In this document: piece after piece, positions 58,662 through 64,000 of the stretch
Position numbering within the stretch: position 1 is the stretch's first letter
Layout of the letters: each line of letters begins with the position of its first letter
Source: Bufo bufo
Lineage: Eukaryota > Chordata > Amphibia > Anura > Bufonidae
Direction: 5' to 3'
NCBI RefSeq assembly: GCF_905171765.1
Contig: NC_053391.1
Location: 107,482,644 to 107,546,643 of the forward strand
Length of the DNA stretch: 64,000 bases
Made by a program: the position numbers and the translations under genes
The notes under the pieces: model-generated
What the model saw: the letters and a program-made list of their open reading frames with translations, nothing else
Told to the model about the DNA's origin: nothing
Database searches by the model: none

Positions 58662-61600
58662 TCACATGTGTTGAATTCCTCCGAGATCCGTGCCTTTATT
58701 CATTTTTAGAAATGTGAGGTAGTCCACACTGTCGTGAGATAGGCAAGTGCGCTTATCGGTCATGATCCCCCCTGCTGGGCTAAACGTCCTTTGGGACAGG
58801 ACACTGGATGAGGGGCAGTGTCCTGGCAAATTGTGCCAGCTCTGGCCACAGGTCAAGCCTGCCCACCCAGTAGTCCAGGGGTTCATCGCTTCTCAGAGCG
58901 TCCACATCGGCCATTAACCCGATGTAGTCGGACACCTGTTGGTCTAGGCGTTCCCTGAGGCTTGATCCGGAGGACAGCTGTCGATGGGTTGGCTGCAAGA
59001 ATGATCTCATATCCGAAATGACCAACACATCTTCAAACCGCCCTCTTCTTGCAGGCGCTGTTGGATTGGTACCCGCAACAGTTTCTCTGTGAGTGGAAAT
59101 TCCTCTGCCAGCGCCCGGAAAAGCAGAATGCAGCATTTCTTGAAGCAAGGCCTGCATTCTGACAGCCCTCTGTGATGGTGGTAACATTTCCACTATTTTT
59201 TGTTTGTACCGGGGGTCTAAGTACATTGCCACCCAGTACTGGTCCTTGCCCTTTATGCTTTTTATACGGGGGTCCCTCTTAAAACACTGGAGCGTGAAGG
59301 CCCCCATTTGCACCAAACTGGAAGCGGTGGAGTGGCCTGGCTCCTGCTCATCATCCAGGATAATGTTGTCCTCGTTCTCCTCCCCCCATCCACGGACAAC
59401 ACCAGGGATCCTAGAAAGGTTTAAAGCATGCTCTTCTTGCTCCTCCTCCGCCCCGGCACCATGCTCCTCTGACTCCTCTTAAGACTCCTGTTGTTGACTT
59501 GTCTCAGATGGAGTAGCCCCCCTTGGGAATTCATCCAGGATTGTGACTTCCTCATTTTCCTGCTCCTCGACGGCTTGATCAATGACACAACGCAATGCAC
59601 GCTCTAGAAAGAAGGCGTAAGGTAAGATGTCACTGATGGCGCCCTGGCTGCGACTGACCAGTTTGGTGATCTCATCAAATGGCCGCAGAAGTCTGCATGT
59701 GTCGTGCATGAGCAGCCACCGGCATGGTGAAAAAAAAAACAAGCTCCCCAGAACCTGTCCTGCCGCAGAGTTCGTACAGGTAGTCATTAACTGCACGTTT
59801 CTGCTGGAGCAGCCTATCAAGCATATACAAGGTGGAGTTCCATCACGTCGGGCAGTCACAAATCAGACGTCTGACAGGCAGGTTGTGTCGACGCTGAATG
59901 TCAGCAAGGCGAGCCATGGCCGTGTAAGATCTTCTGAAATGGCCAGAGATTTTCCTGGCCTGCTGCAAGACGTCCTGGACCCCGGGGTATTTGGCAACAA
60001 ATCGCTGCACGACTAAGCTCAGGACGTGTGCCATGGAAGGTATGTGTGTCATTTTGCCCTGTTTCAATGCGCTCAGCAGATTGGCACCGTTGTCGCACAC
60101 CACTTTACCAACTGTCAAATTGATCGGGGTTAGCCACTGATCTGCCTGTGAACGCAAAGCTGAAAGGAATGCAGGACCGGTGTGGCTCTTGGCTTCCAGG
60201 CACAACAGACGCAGCACAGCATGGCAACGTCTCACCTGGCACGTCGAATAGGTTCTGGGGATTTTGGGGGCACAGTGGAAGAGACGGTAGCAGCAGAAAA
60301 GGAGGAGTCAGCTGAGGAGGAGAGGGAGGATGGAGTAGGAGGAGGAGAAGAAGAGGCAGGCCTGCATGCAATCTGTCGCGGTAACACCAAATCTACATGG
60401 GTACCACGGGTTGCATGCTTGACGGCCATCAGAAGGTTCACCCAGTGGACATTAAAAGTTATGTACCTTCCCTGCCCGTGTTTGTTAGACCACGTGTCTG
60501 TGGTCAGATGTATCTTGACACTGACACTGTGTGCCAGAGATACATTCACTTGCCGCTGAATGTGGCCATATAGCTCTGGGATGCCCTTCTGGGAGAAATA
60601 TTTCCTTCCTGGGACCTTCCATTGCGGTGTTCCAATGGCCACAAATTTTCGAAAGGCCTCCGAGTCCACCAATTTATATGGCAGTAGTTGGCGGGCTAGC
60701 AGTTCCGACAAGCCAGCGGTCAACCGTTGGGCAAGAGGGTTATCCGCCGTCATCATCTTTTTACGCTCAAACATTTGGGCCACGGAAGCCTGCCTTTAGC
60801 CAGAGGACGGCACGGTGGAAGGTGGAGTGGAGGACAATTGGGAGGAGAGAGGAGAAGGAGAAGAGGCTGGACGGAGAGCACCTGGAGTGTGGCTTTGTGG
60901 GTTCTGACGGCGTTGCTCCCACTGGGCTCGGTGATGGGAGGCCAGGTGCCTTCTTAAGGCAGTCGTCCCTAGGTGAGTATTTGGCTTACCGCGACTTATG
61001 CGTTAACAGCAAAGGTTGCAGATGGCTACACTATTGTCAGCAGCAGACACGTTAAAAAAAGCCCACACTGAGGAGACATGTGCCGACGTCCTGGGAACGC
61101 CAAATGTGACTGTGCATGGTAGATGGCTCGCTCCTGATACATTTGCAGTCCGATTTTTGCCTCCTGTGCAATGTAACTTCTCCTCCCTATCTGCTGCTCC
61201 GTCTCTCCCTCTGAACTCCTTCCTCTCTTGTGGGCACCCACGTGACGTCCATCGACACGTCATCATCGACGTCACCTTCCCCACCACTAACATTAAAGAT
61301 CTCGGAGTAGGCAGCAACAGCGGGGACCAACCTCCTTGGGCTGATCTGGGTACTGTCGTCACACTGCTGAGTGGCGTCCGTTGCTACCTCCTCTTCCTGA
61401 TCCGATGCCAAGATTGGCTGCGCATCGGAAATGTCTTGTAATGGATCGGAAAATAATTCCTGTGACTCGAGCGGAGGGGATATGGTTTTGGTGGTGGTGT
61501 CTTTGGGGGTGCACACAGCAGAGAGTGAAGAGGGTGCAGGTAGAGAGGATGAGGACCGTACAGAAGCGCAAGGCTGAGTGAGCCACTTATCAAATCTGGT

Positions 61601-61719
61601 GCGTCCTTTGACGTAATCGCACGCACCTTCTGCAACTTCCCACTTAGGCTCCGGCCTGGTGCTCCTGCCCGACCCCTACCACCCCTGTGGAAGGGCCTGC
61701 CTCTTCCTTTGCCTGTCAT
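58662..61719 (-). pseudogene. hAT transposase with BED zinc finger, several breaks
   Basis: Read on the minus strand. An N-terminal basic region starts MTGKGRGRPF at 61719. A BED finger follows (VWAFFNVSAADNSVAICNLC, about 61065, then LRRHLASHH), broken by TAA at 61003-61005. Another stop is at 60797-60799. The core has HLTTDTWSNKHGQGRYITF and, after a frameshift near 60233, VVCDNGANLLSAL. A TGA at 59843-59845 precedes WNST. A further shift lies in a 10-A run near 59733, and a stop at 59477-59481. The C-terminal dimerisation region is split: LDYWVGRLDLWPELAQFART near 58860, then SPAGGIMTDKR, SHDSVDYLTFLKMNK in a shifted frame to 58662. It belongs to the Ac/ZBED-type hAT group and is inactive. 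Confidence 0.88.
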
Positions 61720-62517
61720 TTTTTAAATGACCCTGTGACAAAAGTCTCTATAGAAACACAATATTTGTGGAAGAAGGTATATAACACCCCGCTTCAATCA
61801 GCTGTTTTGGGGGGCGATATCACACCAGTTATAATTATTTTTCCCAATACCGTTTGTCACTGTGTGTAGCAGAGGGAACGCAGCAAAACAGCAAACAAAT
61901 GCTTCAGTACCCAAATGCACTATAAAGAAAGTATATTGGTATATAACACCCGCTTCAATCAGTCGTTTTTGGGGTGACTGGTATATCACACCAGCTATAA
62001 TAATTTTTTGTAATTGCGTTTGTCACTCTTTGTAGTTGTAGTATTGCTGCAGAACCGCTCACCAGTCACCACAACTGCTGCACAATACAAATCCACTATA
62101 ATATGCTTTCTATGTTAGAAAGTATATTATAAGGGTATTACACCCCTCTGTACTACACACCTATCAATAGCACACCTATACCAGTCCTTAAAAGGACTTT
62201 TGTGGACCTATTAGCTAGCGTTTGGTGTCCCTAACAACCTGTCCCTGCTCTACATAGCAACCTCTCCCTACACTGACAAAAGACCGAATGTAAAATGGCG
62301 GCCAGATCAGGTCTATTTATAAGGTAGGGGGTGTGTTCATGTGCTGAAACTTTTCAATTGGCTGTCCTGTACCACCTGATGGATGTGTCATAGGTCAAAG
62401 TTCTTCACAATGTAAAAGAATATGGCGGGCGCGAATATCGTCATATGTTCGCCCGTTCGCCGAAGTTCGCCGCGAACCAACCGCCGGGCGAACCGCAAGT
62501 CCATCTCTATTTAAGAG

Positions 62518-63261
62518 AACTAAGAGAAACAAGTTCTAGAGATTGAATGAAATAAAAAGCTCTTATGCTTAACATCTTACGTGCTTTACTGGTCTGATTA
62601 GTGTTAGCTATCAATCTTTTGCGACAGACAGCAGATATCTTGTGGGTTCATTAGAGCCCTGCAGTTTCTTTTCTTTTTTGCCAGCACTAGTAAAACACCA
62701 GCAGACATCCCAGGCCTCTCAATTAATCAGAAAGCATATCGTGCATTCTCACCTGTCATCTATGAGCTCAGTTTGAGAAATGCAAATTAACCAGCATAAA
62801 TAAAAGCAGAATATTTCACTGTCAATCATGGCCACCCAGCAGTTGAAATAAAAACATATTCCTTAGAAATATTGATAAGGAATCTGCCTCTCTCCTCGCC
62901 TATAAGAGATTCTCCATATGACTGCAGGGATACCTTCTTTATTTTATGCCTTGGTCCACCTGGACAATCTGCACCCAGAAGAAACCAACGTAAATTAGGT
63001 ATGCTGGAGTCCTGGATGCAGAAGATATTCAGCTTTCTAACCAATCATTAATAAAGCTTGTTTGTCAGCTCTCCACTACAGTAGTTCCCTGCGTCTAGGA
63101 CGTGGGAGGGTTGGTGAGATCCTTGAAGTTTTACTACAAAGCAGAACTGATCATAAGGTAACCACACATCGTGTGCCACCAACTCTGTGCATTGGGGACC
63201 ACAAATTGTGGTCCCCAATGCACAGGCATCATCCATGTGGCTGCTTGAATGGGTCCATGAT
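62518..63261. other. unannotated spacer
   Basis: No gene recognised. It contains a perfect hairpin at 63187-63223 (GTGCATTGGGGACCACAA, one loop base, complement). Confidence 0.4.
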
Positions 63262-64000
63262 TAGGGATGAGCGAACCCGAACTGTATAGTTCGGGTTCGT
63301 ACCGAATTTTGGGGTGTTCGTGACACGGACCCGAACATTTACGTAAAAGTCTGGGTTCGGGTTCGGTGTTCGGCGCTTTCTTGGCGCTTTTTGAAAGGCT
63401 GCAAAGCAGCCAATCAACAAGCGTCATACTACTTGCCCCAAGAGGCCATCACCGCCATGCCTACTATTGGCATGGCTGTGATTGGCCAGTGCAGCATGTG
63501 ACCCAGCATCTATTTAAGCTGGAGTCACGTAGCGCCGCACGTCACTCTGCTCTGATCAGTGTAGGGATAGGATGCAGCTGCTGCTGTTAGGGCCAGATTA
63601 GGCAGGGATTTACTCATCAAAAACACTTACTGAAGTGATCGAACTACAGCTGTGTATCATTCAACTTCTGCTAGTTAATTGCTCACTGTTTTTAGGCTGC
63701 CCAGAGCGTTTTTCTGTCACTTTTTTCTGGGGTGAACGGCGACCATTTTGTGTCTTGTGGTGCGCCAGCACAAGCTGCCACCAATAGTGTGTTGTGTTTT
63801 TTTTTTGCTATATCCTACATCAGTGGCTTGGCTGTGCTTGCTATTTTATTGAGGGGTGAAATACAATTGCCAAAATAGCAGTACCCTAAATCTGGTGTTT
63901 CAGCTGTGGCTAGCCAATTGTAATACTGTCTGCTGTCTGGCAAAGGATATATATTTTTCTGGGTTGAAATACAATTCCCATGACATGAAGCCTGATTCTC
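63262..64000. mobile_element. left end of a hAT-like element, runs off the window
   Basis: It starts TAGGGATGAGCGAACCCGAA with a terminal hairpin (CGAACCCGAACTG...AGTTCGGGTTCG, 63273-63300). CTATTTAAGCTGGAGTC at about 63510 looks TATA-like. No transposase is visible in this part. The TAGNGATG-type end is shared with the other hAT elements here; the right end and target duplication lie outside. Confidence 0.6.

Larger units (their letters stand above)
57331..62517 (-). mobile_element. hAT element, 5.2 kb, decayed
   Basis: TTTAAGAG is duplicated at 57331-57338 and 62510-62517. The ends are TAGTGATGGACGAAC and GTCCATCTCTA, with GCGAAC-rich subterminal sequence as in 55687-56479. The transposase is on the minus strand in the middle. 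A 112-bp tandem array lies between it and the left end. Confidence 0.93.

Overview
This window looks like vertebrate intergenic DNA, most likely from an anuran amphibian. It holds no recognisable intact host gene. That inference rests on three things: the mixture of element families (a Uribo-like piggyBac, several Tc1/mariner families, Penelope-like elements, a chromodomain Ty3/Gypsy retrotransposon, hAT elements), short terminal-inverted-repeat elements with ends such as GGCTACTTTCACAC, and A/T-rich unique spacers. No operon, ribosome binding site, tRNA or rRNA is visible.

Layout, left to right. 1698-10298 is a TTAA-flanked, coding-free piggyBac relative split by a 5.5-kb Gypsy element with two 648-bp LTRs and a 5-bp target duplication. 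10957-12884 is a decayed Tc1 element with a hairpin MITE inside it. 13-22 kb is MITE-rich and contains a Tc1 element (17372-19360) with an unusual partial tandem duplication. 22583-25231 is a third, badly decayed Tc1 element with two further insertions. 25.4-27.3 kb is the least repeat-like stretch; it may hold a host terminal exon and 3' UTR on the minus strand, but only weakly supported. 28226-29785 is a Tc1 element with a transposase frame broken by one stop. 30.8-36.3 kb holds MITE and piggyBac pieces, a minus-strand Penelope-like element with a hammerhead-type motif, and a probable solo LTR.

From 36.3 to 52.7 kb one plus-strand Penelope-like element is broken into pieces by later insertions. 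These are a Tc1 (36376-37845); a second Tc1 (38104-46426) with an uninterrupted transposase, itself split by a piggyBac element (38251-44983) whose transposase has one frameshift; a 3.9-kb near-perfect palindrome (48070-52004) flanked by a 17-bp target duplication; and a fourth Tc1 at 52729 that contains its own large hairpin. From 55.7 to 62.5 kb there is a short hAT derivative and a decayed 5.2-kb hAT element, each with 8-bp target duplications. The window ends inside another hAT-like element.

How the genes relate: the transposases act on their own inverted repeats and could act in trans on the short related copies seen here (piggyBac on 1698-10298, hAT on 55687-56479). The nesting gives a relative clock. 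The Penelope-like element is oldest in its stack, the Tc1 at 38104 is younger, and the piggyBac inside that is younger again. All product names are from motifs read by eye, with no database search.
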